From Desulfitobacterium_A nosdiversum (GTDB taxonomy: Bacteria; Bacillota; Desulfitobacteriia; Desulfitobacteriales; Desulfitobacteriaceae): DNA of 64,000 nt. This document shows positions 49,579-57,918 of the stretch, piece after piece. The DNA lies in NCBI RefSeq assembly GCF_049860565.1, contig NZ_CP172056.1, positions 3,100,001 to 3,164,000 of the forward strand, given 5' to 3'. The position numbers and the translations under genes were made by a program. Positions within the stretch are counted from its first letter, which is position 1. Each line of letters begins with the position of its first letter. The notes beneath the pieces are model-generated. The model had not been told where the DNA came from, made no database searches, and was given only the letters and a program-made list of their open reading frames with translations.

Positions 49579-50076
49579 TTAGTCCCATCTTGACGCTTCC
49601 TCAAGAACCTGATGTATAACGTATAAAGGATACCCTTTCTGAGCCAGTTTTTGCCCGATTTTTTGCTTAAGAAATAATTCACGGGGAATTTTAGCATAAG
49701 TCTTTTTAAATTGGTAGCTTGTCTCCCATCTTTGTGCTTCTTGAGACCACATTTTTTGAGCTAAATTCAGGCATTGAAAAAGTTCCTGCTCAGCCTTGAA
49801 AACCTGATCCAAAACATCCTCAATAATTGAAGAATTAATTCCTCGTCTCAGTAATTCCTGCTGAACTCTTTTACGTGACCAAATCGATAACTTAGACTGA
49901 GAAAAGAAGAGGGCATAAGCCTGATCGTTTATATAACCCCAGCCTTCTACCCTTTCCATTGCTTCACTGATTTCGTCCTCAGCATATCCCTTTTTCTCAA
50001 GTCTCATTTTAAGTTCATAGTGAGTTAGGGCACGTTTACTTAGAAAGATTAGGGCAGTGTCTAACGCACTTTTCAT
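49579..50076 (-). CDS. recX: Regulatory protein RecX
   Basis: 165 residues. The tandem three-helix repeats of RecX are visible (RALTHYELKMRLEKKGYAED; YALFFSQSKLSIWSRKRVQQ, then ELLRRGI). RecX binds RecA filaments and limits their activity. It starts 11 bases after the recA stop, with the Shine-Dalgarno inside the recA tail. Confidence 0.93.
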   Translation of the reverse strand: MKSALDTALIFLSKRALTHYELKMRLEKKGYAEDEISEAMERVEGWGYINDQAYALFFSQSKLSIWSRKRVQQELLRRGINSSIIEDVLDQVFKAEQELFQCLNLAQKMWSQEAQRWETSYQFKKTYAKIPRELFLKQKIGQKLAQKGYPLYVIHQVLEEASRWD

Positions 50077-50087
50077 TGAGCTTTACC

Positions 50088-51128
50088 TTATTCTTCCTCT
50101 TCTGGCCCAGACACATCATCTGCAGAAGGAACTGTAATACCGTTTATATTGGCGCGAATCTGCTGTTCAATTTCTGCGGCAATTTCAGGATGCTGCTTTA
50201 AGTATTCTTTGACATTTTCCTTGCCCTGTCCTAATCTTTCACCGTTATAGGCATACCATGCACCCGATTTAGAGATAATCTCCATTTCTGTGCCGACATC
50301 AATGATACTGCCCTCGCGTGAAATACCCTCGCCATACATAATATCGAAGTCAGCTGTTTTAAATGGAGGAGCCACTTTATTCTTGACGACCTTGACCCGG
50401 GTTCTATTTCCCGTTATTTCTTGTCCTTGCTTTAACGTTTCTTGACGTCTTACTTCCATACGAATTGTCGCGTAAAACTTTAACGCACGACCGCCTGTCG
50501 TTGTTTCGGGGTTTCCAAACATAACGCCCACTTTTTCACGAATTTGGTTAATAAAAACAACGGCAGTGCGGCTTTTGCTGATCGCCCCTGTTAACTTACG
50601 CAGAGCCTGTGACATTAAACGAGCATGAAGCCCGACATGAGAGTCTCCCATTTCCCCTTCAATTTCAGCTCGTGGGACAAGTGCTGCTACAGAGTCAATA
50701 ACAATGATATCAATAGCTCCGCTTCGAACTAAAGCTTCACAGATTTCCAACCCTTGCTCCCCTGTATCTGGTTGAGAAATGAGCAGATTATCAATATTGA
50801 CACCAAGGGCCTTCGCATAAACTGGGTCAAGAGCATGCTCAGCATCAATAAAAGCGGCCATTCCACCCATTTTCTGGGCTTCCGCGATAATATGCAGAGC
50901 AACTGTCGTTTTACCCGATGACTCAGGACCATAAATTTCAATAATCCTTCCCCGTGGGATTCCGCCAACCCCTAAGGCAATATCTAAGGCTAAGGCTCCG
51001 GTTGGAATAACTTCAACTTCCATCTTCGCGGAAGCTTCACCTAACTTCATGATGGAACCTTTTCCAAATTGCTTCTCAATTTGACTTAAAGCCATATCTA
51101 ACGCCTTTAGTTTATCTGTCCCCGCCAT
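50088..51128 (-). CDS. recA: Recombinase RecA
   Basis: 346 residues. Walker A GPESSGKTTVALH, the subunit interface GKGSIMKLG, loop L1/L2 region MGDSHVGLHARLMSQALR and FINQIREKVGVMFGNPETTT are all intact. RecA forms the filament for homologous recombination and SOS activation. The ATG at 51128 has GGGAGG upstream, with an extra ORF extension to 51149 rejected. It is preceded by a consensus promoter and LexA box. Confidence 0.98.
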   Translation of the reverse strand: MAGTDKLKALDMALSQIEKQFGKGSIMKLGEASAKMEVEVIPTGALALDIALGVGGIPRGRIIEIYGPESSGKTTVALHIIAEAQKMGGMAAFIDAEHALDPVYAKALGVNIDNLLISQPDTGEQGLEICEALVRSGAIDIIVIDSVAALVPRAEIEGEMGDSHVGLHARLMSQALRKLTGAISKSRTAVVFINQIREKVGVMFGNPETTTGGRALKFYATIRMEVRRQETLKQGQEITGNRTRVKVVKNKVAPPFKTADFDIMYGEGISREGSIIDVGTEMEIISKSGAWYAYNGERLGQGKENVKEYLKQHPEIAAEIEQQIRANINGITVPSADDVSGPEEEE

Positions 51129-51146
51129 CGTATTTCCTCCCTTAAA

Positions 51147-51161
51147 CAAAACATTTGTTCG
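51147..51161. promoter_or_regulatory. LexA (DinR) box of recA
   Basis: On the minus strand CGAACAAATGTTTTG fits the Gram-positive SOS box CGAAC-n4-GTTCG in the left arm and first three bases of the right. It lies directly after the -10 box and 19 bases before the recA start. Confidence 0.8.
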
Positions 51162-51166
51162 ATATA

Positions 51167-51194
51167 ATTATACGTTATCCGTATTGCTTGTCAA
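51167..51194 (-). promoter_or_regulatory. recA: Promoter of recA-recX
   Basis: TTGACA and TATAAT on the minus strand, separated by 16 bases. Both hexamers are perfect consensus. The LexA box starts 5 bases downstream of the -10. Confidence 0.85.
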
Positions 51195-51239
51195 TTCTTT
51201 TCCAAAGATAATACACATAACGACAAAAAACCGCGCAAA

Positions 51240-51941
51240 TCAGCCAGCCTTTTTCTTTTCCTCCAAGTCTTTGGATTCTATGCCTTTTGATCTCCGTATT
51301 CTTAAAAAATTTCCTACAATGACAACCCCCACACCTAATAGACCTGGGATTAAATAATCAAGAATTGTAATCTGTGCAAGAAAATAAAAATATGAGTCAT
51401 TTAACAGCATTTCCCCTGCAGTATAACCAAGCAAGCCGGCGCCAAGTGAAACAAGCCATGGCCATTTTTTCATGAGATTAGATAAAAGGGTGCTCCCAAA
51501 AACAACGATAGGAATACTAATTAAGAGTCCAAAGATTAAAAGGGAGATATTTCCTTGAGAAGCACCTGCTACAGCAAGAACATTATCTAAACTCATTAAA
51601 AAATCTGCAATAATAATTGTCTGAATCGCTTCTCTAAGGCTTGATGCTTCTTTAACTTCGCCCTTATCCTCTTCTCCAAGGAGAAGTTTGACAGCAATCC
51701 ATGCTAAGAGTAGTCCGCCGACAGCCTGTACAAACGGAATAGTCAAAAGCAGCACTGCAATCGTAGTTAAGCTTATTCTTAACGCAACAGCACCGAAAGT
51801 CCCCCAAAAGATTGCTTTTTTACGTTCATTTTCGCCTAAACGAAGGGTAGCTAAAGCAATTACGACTGCATTGTCCCCACTTAAAACTAAATCCATAAGC
51901 GTAATACTTAAAATTGACCCTAATAGGCCTGCTCCATCCAT
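51240..51941 (-). CDS. TerC-family membrane protein
   Basis: 233 residues with seven transmembrane helices. The paired conserved motifs DLVLSGDNAVVIAL and DFLMSLDNVLAVAG hold the Asp/Asn residues thought to bind Mn2+. Firmicute relatives export manganese or help metalate exoenzymes; older names link them to tellurium resistance. No yybP-ykoY Mn2+ riboswitch is visible in the leader. A hairpin lies between it and the RNA helicase gene upstream. Confidence 0.9.
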   Translation of the reverse strand: MDGAGLLGSILSITLMDLVLSGDNAVVIALATLRLGENERKKAIFWGTFGAVALRISLTTIAVLLLTIPFVQAVGGLLLAWIAVKLLLGEEDKGEVKEASSLREAIQTIIIADFLMSLDNVLAVAGASQGNISLLIFGLLISIPIVVFGSTLLSNLMKKWPWLVSLGAGLLGYTAGEMLLNDSYFYFLAQITILDYLIPGLLGVGVVIVGNFLRIRRSKGIESKDLEEKKKAG

Positions 51942-52010
51942 AAACTCTTTTCCTCCTTATTATAAAATAGCTTTGATTGGCAGAGAAAGTGAGTCTTTGT
52001 AGCGCATTAA

Positions 52011-52050
52011 AACCAGGTCTATGTACCTTTCGGAAACCATTGACCTGGTT
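52011..52050 (-). terminator. Hairpin between RNA helicase and terC genes
   Basis: A 9-bp stem (AACCAGGTC and GACCTGGTT) closes a 22-base loop and is followed by TTAATG, a poor T run. It lies 31 bases after the helicase stop codon, so it may be a weak terminator or a leader structure for terC. Confidence 0.5.
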
Positions 52051-52080
52051 CATATTAAAGAAAACTATATTCTTACATTC

Positions 52081-53667
52081 TCAGCGAGCTTTAGCCGGCT
52101 CGACATTAACCTTCCGACCTTTAATGAAATTCTGATGCATACAACTGAGTACCCGATTAGCATACTCTTCCGGTACTTCAACAAAGGTGAATTTATCGTA
52201 AATGTTAATCATTCCAATAATATTCCCGGGGATCCCGCTCTCATCGGCAATCCAGCGGACGATATCCTGAGGTCTGATTTGCTGAAGCCTTCCAATGTTC
52301 ATAAATAAGCGAACCATACCTGGAGCAGCCCCTGTATTTCCAAACGAAATTTCTTCCTCTTCGTCAGTATGTTCTTCTGCACCCTCGACTGCGAACTTTA
52401 ATGCAGCCGCTGCTACATCGATCGAATCATATTCTTCGAGTAAAGAACTAACGATAGAACGATAAGTTCCTAGATTTTTCTGAAGTACCTTTTCAAGCTG
52501 CTTTTTCAGATTCTCGGCTTGACGCTCACTTACATCAGCCAGAGAAGGAAGCTCTTGACGAACAATACGCGTTTTTATTAAACGCTCTATTAAGCGGAGT
52601 TGACGATATTCGCGCGGAGAAATCAGGGTAATAGCCTGACCCTTACGTCCAGCCCGTCCCGTCCGGCCAATACGGTGAACATAAGATTCCGGATCCTGTG
52701 GTATATCAAAATTGATGACATGAGTTACATTATCAATATCTAAACCACGAGCAGCAACGTCAGTAGCAACAAGAAGTTCAATTTTTCCATCCCGGAAACG
52801 TTTCATAACACGATCGCGCTGTTGCTGGCTTAAATCCCCGTGCAGTGCATCGGCAAAATAACCTCTTGCTTCCAGGGCTGCTACCAGCTCATCAACTCCG
52901 CGTTTTGTCCGGCAGAAAATAATAGCTTGTCCGATATCCTCCATGTCGATAATCCGGCATAGCGCATCGGCCTTAATCTTTTCACGCGTCTCATAAAATA
53001 CCTGTTCAATAAGAGGGACAGTTAATTCATCTCGGCTTACAGCTACAGACTTAGGATTACTCATATAGTGTTGAGCCAACTTACGAATCGCTAAAGGCAT
53101 TGTTGCCGAAAACAGCATAACCTGTCTTTCTTCTTGGGGAACTTGCTTCAGAATTGTTTCAATATCTTCCACAAAACCCATATCAAGCATTTCATCGGCT
53201 TCATCAAGAACAAACATTTTAACATACTGCAATTTTAAGGTTCCTCGATTTAAGTGGTCGAGAATTCGTCCTGGTGTTCCGACGACAACTTGGCTTCCGT
53301 AGCGCAGTGCCCGAATCTGGCGGTCAATCGATTGACCGCCGTAAATCGGTAAGATCTTGATATGACGATACTTACCAATTTTAGCGATTTCCTCTGCTAC
53401 TTGAACTGCTAATTCACGTGTTGGGGTTAAGATAATGGCCTGTACTGCTTGAAACTTTGGGTTTACCTTTTCAACAATCGGAACTCCAAATGCAGCTGTT
53501 TTTCCTGTTCCCGTTTGAGCCTGACCAATTAAGTCCATACCCTCAATAGCAATAGGAATAGCCTCTTTTTGAATGGGTGAGGGTTCCTCAAATCCCATTT
53601 CCGAAAGCGACTGAAGGACTTGCTTGCTTAACGCAATTTCTCCAAAGGATTGTAAACGTTCTACCAT
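52081..53667 (-). CDS. DEAD-box RNA helicase, CsdA/DbpA-like
   Basis: 528 residues. Motifs: Q motif region FEEPSPIQKEAIP, I AQTGTGKTA, II DEAD (VLDEADEMLDMG), III SAT, VI HRIGRTGRAGRKG. After the core comes a helical extension and a C-terminal DbpA/CsdA RNA-binding domain (LFMNIGRLQQIRPQDIVRWI). Such helicases remodel rRNA and mRNA, often in the cold. ATG 53667 lies 4 bases after the cinA stop; a TTG upstream inside cinA has no Shine-Dalgarno. The Shine-Dalgarno for the ATG is about 14 bases away, so translation may rely on coupling with cinA. Confidence 0.93.
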   Translation of the reverse strand: MVERLQSFGEIALSKQVLQSLSEMGFEEPSPIQKEAIPIAIEGMDLIGQAQTGTGKTAAFGVPIVEKVNPKFQAVQAIILTPTRELAVQVAEEIAKIGKYRHIKILPIYGGQSIDRQIRALRYGSQVVVGTPGRILDHLNRGTLKLQYVKMFVLDEADEMLDMGFVEDIETILKQVPQEERQVMLFSATMPLAIRKLAQHYMSNPKSVAVSRDELTVPLIEQVFYETREKIKADALCRIIDMEDIGQAIIFCRTKRGVDELVAALEARGYFADALHGDLSQQQRDRVMKRFRDGKIELLVATDVAARGLDIDNVTHVINFDIPQDPESYVHRIGRTGRAGRKGQAITLISPREYRQLRLIERLIKTRIVRQELPSLADVSERQAENLKKQLEKVLQKNLGTYRSIVSSLLEEYDSIDVAAAALKFAVEGAEEHTDEEEEISFGNTGAAPGMVRLFMNIGRLQQIRPQDIVRWIADESGIPGNIIGMINIYDKFTFVEVPEEYANRVLSCMHQNFIKGRKVNVEPAKAR

Positions 53668-53671
53668 AAAA

Positions 53672-54928
53672 TTATAATGTACTCCTTTCAACCTTTAACA
53701 AATACTGACGAACTAAATCTAGGGCAGCCATCACGGACAATTGCCGAACAGACTCCCTCTGGCCTTGAAACTGAAATTTGTTCGCTTGGACACCTTCCGG
53801 AGTAGCCAGTCCAATATAAACTAAGCCCACCGGCTTTTCATTGCTTCCTCCGCCCGGACCCGCAATTCCCGTAATGCCAACCGCTAGATCTGCGCCTGAC
53901 CGCTCTTTTACTCCAGCAGCCATTTCGCGTGCAGTTTCTGGACTCACTGCCCCGTACGTTTGAAGGGTTTGAGATTTAACTCCTAGAAATCCTTCTTTTA
54001 AAGAATTAGAATAACTCACGACCCCGCCCAAATACGTTTCTGAACTACCTGGCTCTTGGGAAAGACTTGCTCCTAATAACCCTCCTGTGCAGGATTCAGC
54101 GGTCGCAATCGTCAGCCCTCTGGATAATAGAATCGAGTTGACAATCCCAAGCATGGTTTCATCGTCTTTTCCAAATACTCCTGCTCCCAAACGTTCTCGA
54201 ATAATCCGCTCATTCTTATCTAAAACCTCTAAGGCATGCTGCTCATCGTCACTTCTGACGACAAGTCGGATATGCATCTCCGAACTCTTAGCGAGCAACG
54301 ACATCCCAAGTTGATCATTCCCCATCAAATCCTGGAGGGCTTGTTCAATTTTGGATTCTCCCCAGCCGAAACTCTTTATCACACGGCTGTACATCCGTCC
54401 CGAACCACTGAATACCAACTTTTCCAAAAAAGGAAATACATCGTGATCGAACATTGGCTTCATTTCAGAAGGAGGACCTGGCAGAATGACCACTGTTTTC
54501 CCCTGTGACTGAAGTATTGCACCAGGTGCTGTTCCATGATCATTCGTCAGTATTTGTGAACCCTCAGGGAAGTAAACTTCTTTTTCTTCAGTTTTAGGCA
54601 TAGCAGAACCGCGGCTCGAAAAAAAGTGTTGGACACGCTCAAGGCTGTCCTTGTCGAGCTGCATCTTCAAGCCTAGGACCTTGGCGACCAATTCTTTCGT
54701 CATATCATCAACAGTAGGACCCGTCCCACCGGTTGTCAAAACGAGATCAGAACGGTTTAAAGCCTGCTTTAATACCGCTTCAACTCGATCTTGGTTATCT
54801 CCTACCGTAGTATGGAAATCCACTTCAATCCCAAGCTCGGATAATTTGCCCGTTATATAATGGGCACTGGTATTTAGAGTTTGTCCGAGTAATATTTCTG
54901 TACCCGTAGCGATAATTTCAGCCTTCAT
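53672..54928 (-). CDS. cinA: CinA: MoaB-like domain plus NMN deamidase
   Basis: 418 residues. The N-terminal molybdopterin-binding-like domain (residues 1-170) has TGGTGPTVDDMTKELVA and ILPGPPSEMKP; the C-terminal domain has the nucleophile Ser in ATAESCTGGLLG and GITGIAGPGGGSNEKPVGL. CinA acts in pyridine nucleotide salvage and is competence-linked in some species. The start ATG is about 13 bases from GGAGAG. It lies between the FtsH paralogue and the RNA helicase genes, which sit between pgsA and recA. Confidence 0.95.
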   Translation of the reverse strand: MKAEIIATGTEILLGQTLNTSAHYITGKLSELGIEVDFHTTVGDNQDRVEAVLKQALNRSDLVLTTGGTGPTVDDMTKELVAKVLGLKMQLDKDSLERVQHFFSSRGSAMPKTEEKEVYFPEGSQILTNDHGTAPGAILQSQGKTVVILPGPPSEMKPMFDHDVFPFLEKLVFSGSGRMYSRVIKSFGWGESKIEQALQDLMGNDQLGMSLLAKSSEMHIRLVVRSDDEQHALEVLDKNERIIRERLGAGVFGKDDETMLGIVNSILLSRGLTIATAESCTGGLLGASLSQEPGSSETYLGGVVSYSNSLKEGFLGVKSQTLQTYGAVSPETAREMAAGVKERSGADLAVGITGIAGPGGGSNEKPVGLVYIGLATPEGVQANKFQFQGQRESVRQLSVMAALDLVRQYLLKVERSTL

Positions 54929-55068
54929 AGTATTTTATCACTCTCCACTATTAAACGCAATCTAACATTTGCTTTCTTCACCTACTAAGGTTTCCCAATG
55001 CTTCCTTATTTATTTCTCAGCGTTTGCAAAGTTATCCTGCTTCAAACATGTATCTTTTGCATAATAAG

Positions 55069-55101
55069 GGTAAACAAAAAACTCAGCAAAGCTGAGTTTT
55101 T
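55069..55101 (-). terminator. Terminator of the FtsH-paralogue gene
   Basis: AAAACTCAGC-TTT-GCTGAGTTTT on the minus strand, followed by TTGTTTACCC. It lies about 55 bases past the gene end and upstream of cinA. Confidence 0.85.
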
Positions 55102-55151
55102 ATCGTATTTTAAAATTTTTAATATAGTTTTTTTTGGGGAGTCTGTGGTAT

Positions 55152-56627
55152 TTAGGCAATTCTAACTTCTAAATATGAACGAAGTTTCTCGCCGCTAATC
55201 GTTTCTTCCTCCTGCAAGATCTCTGATAACTGGATTAAGACAGTCTTTATGTCCTGAATGATCCGTTTTGTTTGCAATTCCAAATCATTAAGGATATTCC
55301 GTGTGACTTTTTGGCGCTGGTCAGCACTAAGGTTGCCGACATCAATAACGCCAAGTTCAGACATACCTGATGCTAAAATTTTTTCGACCAGCCGCAGGGC
55401 CTGTTCATAATCCCCAGCGGAACCTGTACTCCGTGCTCCTAAAATCTCTTCCTCCGCTAAAGCCCCAGCCAACGCAATCATGATCTGCTCTTCAAGCATG
55501 CTTTGTGTATAGAGATAAAGGTCATCTTTTGGGTAATGACGAACATAGCCTAAGGCATTGCCCCGAGAACGAATTGAAATCTGAGAAACAGAATGGGGAT
55601 GAAGATGCTCCGCAAGTAAAGCATGACCACTTTCATGTATGGCAACTCTTTTAAGTTCTTCATCAGTTGGCTTACGATCTAGTTTTTCACCCAACATCAC
55701 TTTCTCAACAGCTTCTCGCAAATGGAGCATCGTTATTTCTTCAACATTATTTCTAAGGGCAAAAACTGCAGCTTCATTCGCTACACTTTCAAGATGTGCA
55801 CCTGAAAAACCAAAGGTTTCCTGCGCTATCTTTTCTAAATTTACATCCTTGGCCATTGGTTTGTTGCGGGTATGAATAGTCAAGATCGCAAGTCGTCCTT
55901 CTTTATCCGGCAAGTCTACCTTAACTGAACGGTCAAATCGCCCCGGCCTCAGCAAAGCGGAATCAAGTGCTTCCGCACGATTGGTAGCCGCTAAAACGAG
56001 AATTCGGATTCCTTCTTCGGTTCCCAATCCATCCATCTCAACTAAGAGTTGATTAAGGGTTTGATCATACTCATGATGTGAAATGTTACTTCCACGTTTG
56101 GCTCCTAGAATATCGATTTCATCAATAAATAGAATTGCACTTGATTTTTTCTCTTTCCGTGCGCACTCTTTTGCACGCCGAAATATACTGCGAACCCGTT
56201 CTGCCCCTACTCCGGCATACATTTCAACAAATTCACTTCCGGATATCGCCAGAAATGAAGAGTTAGTATAGTGTGCGGCTGCTTTAGCTAAGAGGGTTTT
56301 CCCGGTTCCAGGCGGTCCGGATAAAAGAATTCCTTTCAAAGGGCGGATGCCAAGCGCTTTCATACGATCTGAATAAATAAGGAAATCTAATGCCTCTTGC
56401 AGCTCTTTCTTTGCCGCATTTTGTCCTCCAATATCCTCAAAATCTATTGAAGTAGTTGAGATTTGTATTCCTTTTCCCGTCGTTTTGAGAACCTGTCTTT
56501 GTATAACGAGTTTCCATATCATAAATCCAAGACCACCTAAAAGAGCGAGAGGAAGGACGTTATATCCCATCACCCATAGGAAAAAGAACAATCCTACTCC
56601 CGTTCCCAAGGCTAAATCCAACAGCAT
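55152..56627 (-). CDS. FtsH-like AAA+ metalloprotease lacking the ectodomain
   Basis: 491 residues. The N terminus has only two closely spaced transmembrane helices (LALGTGVGLFFFLWVMGY and LPLALLGGLGFMIWKLVI) with a 3- to 4-residue turn; the 70-residue outer domain of ordinary FtsH is absent. The AAA module is intact: Walker A SGPPGTGKTLLAKA, Walker B FIDEID, SRH ATNRAEALDSALLRPGRFD. The zinc site HESGH and third ligand in GSAGDYEQA are intact, so it should be an active membrane protease. The gene is a paralogue, since a standard ftsH is expected elsewhere. ATG follows AAGGAGG. Confidence 0.92.
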   Translation of the reverse strand: MLLDLALGTGVGLFFFLWVMGYNVLPLALLGGLGFMIWKLVIQRQVLKTTGKGIQISTTSIDFEDIGGQNAAKKELQEALDFLIYSDRMKALGIRPLKGILLSGPPGTGKTLLAKAAAHYTNSSFLAISGSEFVEMYAGVGAERVRSIFRRAKECARKEKKSSAILFIDEIDILGAKRGSNISHHEYDQTLNQLLVEMDGLGTEEGIRILVLAATNRAEALDSALLRPGRFDRSVKVDLPDKEGRLAILTIHTRNKPMAKDVNLEKIAQETFGFSGAHLESVANEAAVFALRNNVEEITMLHLREAVEKVMLGEKLDRKPTDEELKRVAIHESGHALLAEHLHPHSVSQISIRSRGNALGYVRHYPKDDLYLYTQSMLEEQIMIALAGALAEEEILGARSTGSAGDYEQALRLVEKILASGMSELGVIDVGNLSADQRQKVTRNILNDLELQTKRIIQDIKTVLIQLSEILQEEETISGEKLRSYLEVRIA

Positions 56628-56649
56628 GCCTTAACCTCCTTCTATTGCC

Positions 56650-57159
56650 TCATGATTCTAAAAACTTTCCTTGGGCATGGCGCTCTATGACTTCTACCAA
56701 TTGAGCTTGTCCCTTGGTTAAGTTTAAATAGATTCCTTCATTATCCATGCTCAGCTCCAGGGTCACACCTGCCTGATCAGCCAGCTCCTGCAGTTTCCGC
56801 TGCATTTCTGTAAAATTACCGCGGGCAACAGATTCTTGCAATGGGAACTCCATCTGAGCCAGAACTTTTTCCAATTCCGGGGTTCTCTGATCATTAAAGC
56901 GAATAGGGCGTTGTCCGGCAATATTTTCGAGCTGCTCTCCTACCTTTTTTAAATTCTGAACATGATCAACTTTAACCTCCAGAATTTGCTGTCCATTTTC
57001 AGTAACAACTTGGGCTGATAAAACACCACTAATCTGACGGCTATCTTTTACTAACTGCCCATTCGTCCAATTATTTTTATACAGAATTTGACCGCCTAAT
57101 AAAAGGCCAAAAATGAGCATTCCTATAAGGCTAACCCTTGCAATCCTTTGTTTCATCAT
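56650..57159 (-). CDS. Hypothetical membrane-anchored protein, 169 residues
   Basis: Not recognised. An N-terminal signal anchor (VSLIGMLIFGLLLGGQIL) is followed by an outside domain with strand-turn patterns (SGVLSAQVVTENGQQILEVK; GVTLELSMDNEGIYLNL). No enzyme motif. It lies 22 bases upstream of the FtsH paralogue on the same strand, so it may be a partner or substrate of that protease. ATG 57159 is preferred by its Shine-Dalgarno (GGAGGGG). Confidence 0.7.
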   Translation of the reverse strand: MMKQRIARVSLIGMLIFGLLLGGQILYKNNWTNGQLVKDSRQISGVLSAQVVTENGQQILEVKVDHVQNLKKVGEQLENIAGQRPIRFNDQRTPELEKVLAQMEFPLQESVARGNFTEMQRKLQELADQAGVTLELSMDNEGIYLNLTKGQAQLVEVIERHAQGKFLES

Positions 57160-57291
57160 TAGTGTCTGTCCCCTCCGTTTACGGATCCAATATATCAATT
57201 GCTATATCACATTATAGCATGTATGATATATGATATTGATATATAATTTTATCCAATAATGTCAGGATCATCTTCTAAACAGATATCTATA

Positions 57292-57327
57292 AAACAAAAA
57301 AGAATTTTCCTATGTGGAAAATTCTTT
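57292..57327 (-). terminator. Terminator of rimO-pgsA
   Basis: On the minus strand AAAGAATTTTCC-ACATA-GGAAAATTCTTT is followed by TTTGTTTT. It lies about 35 bases past the pgsA stop codon. Confidence 0.85.
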
Positions 57328-57360
57328 TTTTATACCTCTATGTAACTTTAAAAAAACATT

Positions 57361-57918
57361 TTATTTTTTAAGGATCTTCTTCATCTTAATTAGGTAATCC
57401 ATTCCTGAAAGAATTGTAAAGAATAAAGCAATATATAGGAACGGCTTACCGACCGGAATATGTAGAAGTGAAAACGGCCAATCATTTAAAAGAATAGCTG
57501 AAATTGCAATAACCTGAGTTACCGTTTTAATCTTGCCCAGCTTACTCGCGCTAATAATTGTACCATCAGCAGCGGCAATTGCTCTAAGACCCGTTACCGC
57601 AAATTCTCGTCCTAAAATCACCCAAGCGACCCAGGCGGGTACCTCTCCAAGCTCAACCAACGAGATCAATGCTGCTGATACCAAGAGTTTATCTGCTAAC
57701 GGATCCATAAACTTGCCAAGGTTAGTCACCTGCCCCCGCTTGCGAGCAATATAGCCATCTAACCCATCTGTTGTTGCAGCTAAAATGAAGATCAAAGCCG
57801 CTACAACATTTTGATAGGGTATAATCGAATGACCCTTAGCATCTTGGATAAGCAAAAAGGCCATAAAGATCGGTATTAAAAATATTCGGGCTAAAGTGAG
57901 TCGATTGGGTAAATTCAC
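57361..57918 (-). CDS. pgsA: CDP-diacylglycerol-glycerol-3-phosphate 3-phosphatidyltransferase
   Basis: 185 residues with about four to five transmembrane helices. The CDP-alcohol phosphotransferase motif D-G-x2-A-R-x8-G-x3-D-x3-D is visible in TDGLDGYIARKRGQVTNLGK followed by FMDPLADKLL. It makes phosphatidylglycerophosphate, the first step to phosphatidylglycerol. The GTG start overlaps the rimO stop by 4 bases. Confidence 0.95.
   Translation of the reverse strand: MNLPNRLTLARIFLIPIFMAFLLIQDAKGHSIIPYQNVVAALIFILAATTDGLDGYIARKRGQVTNLGKFMDPLADKLLVSAALISLVELGEVPAWVAWVILGREFAVTGLRAIAAADGTIISASKLGKIKTVTQVIAISAILLNDWPFSLLHIPVGKPFLYIALFFTILSGMDYLIKMKKILKK

Noticed and set aside
49572..49588. Palindrome at the recX stop codon as a terminator
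   Set aside because: The arms leave almost no loop and no T run follows; a proper terminator lies at 49321-49348.
51942..52080. yybP-ykoY Mn2+ riboswitch upstream of terC
   Set aside because: The leader is short and its only hairpin (52011-52050) lacks the conserved loop sequences.
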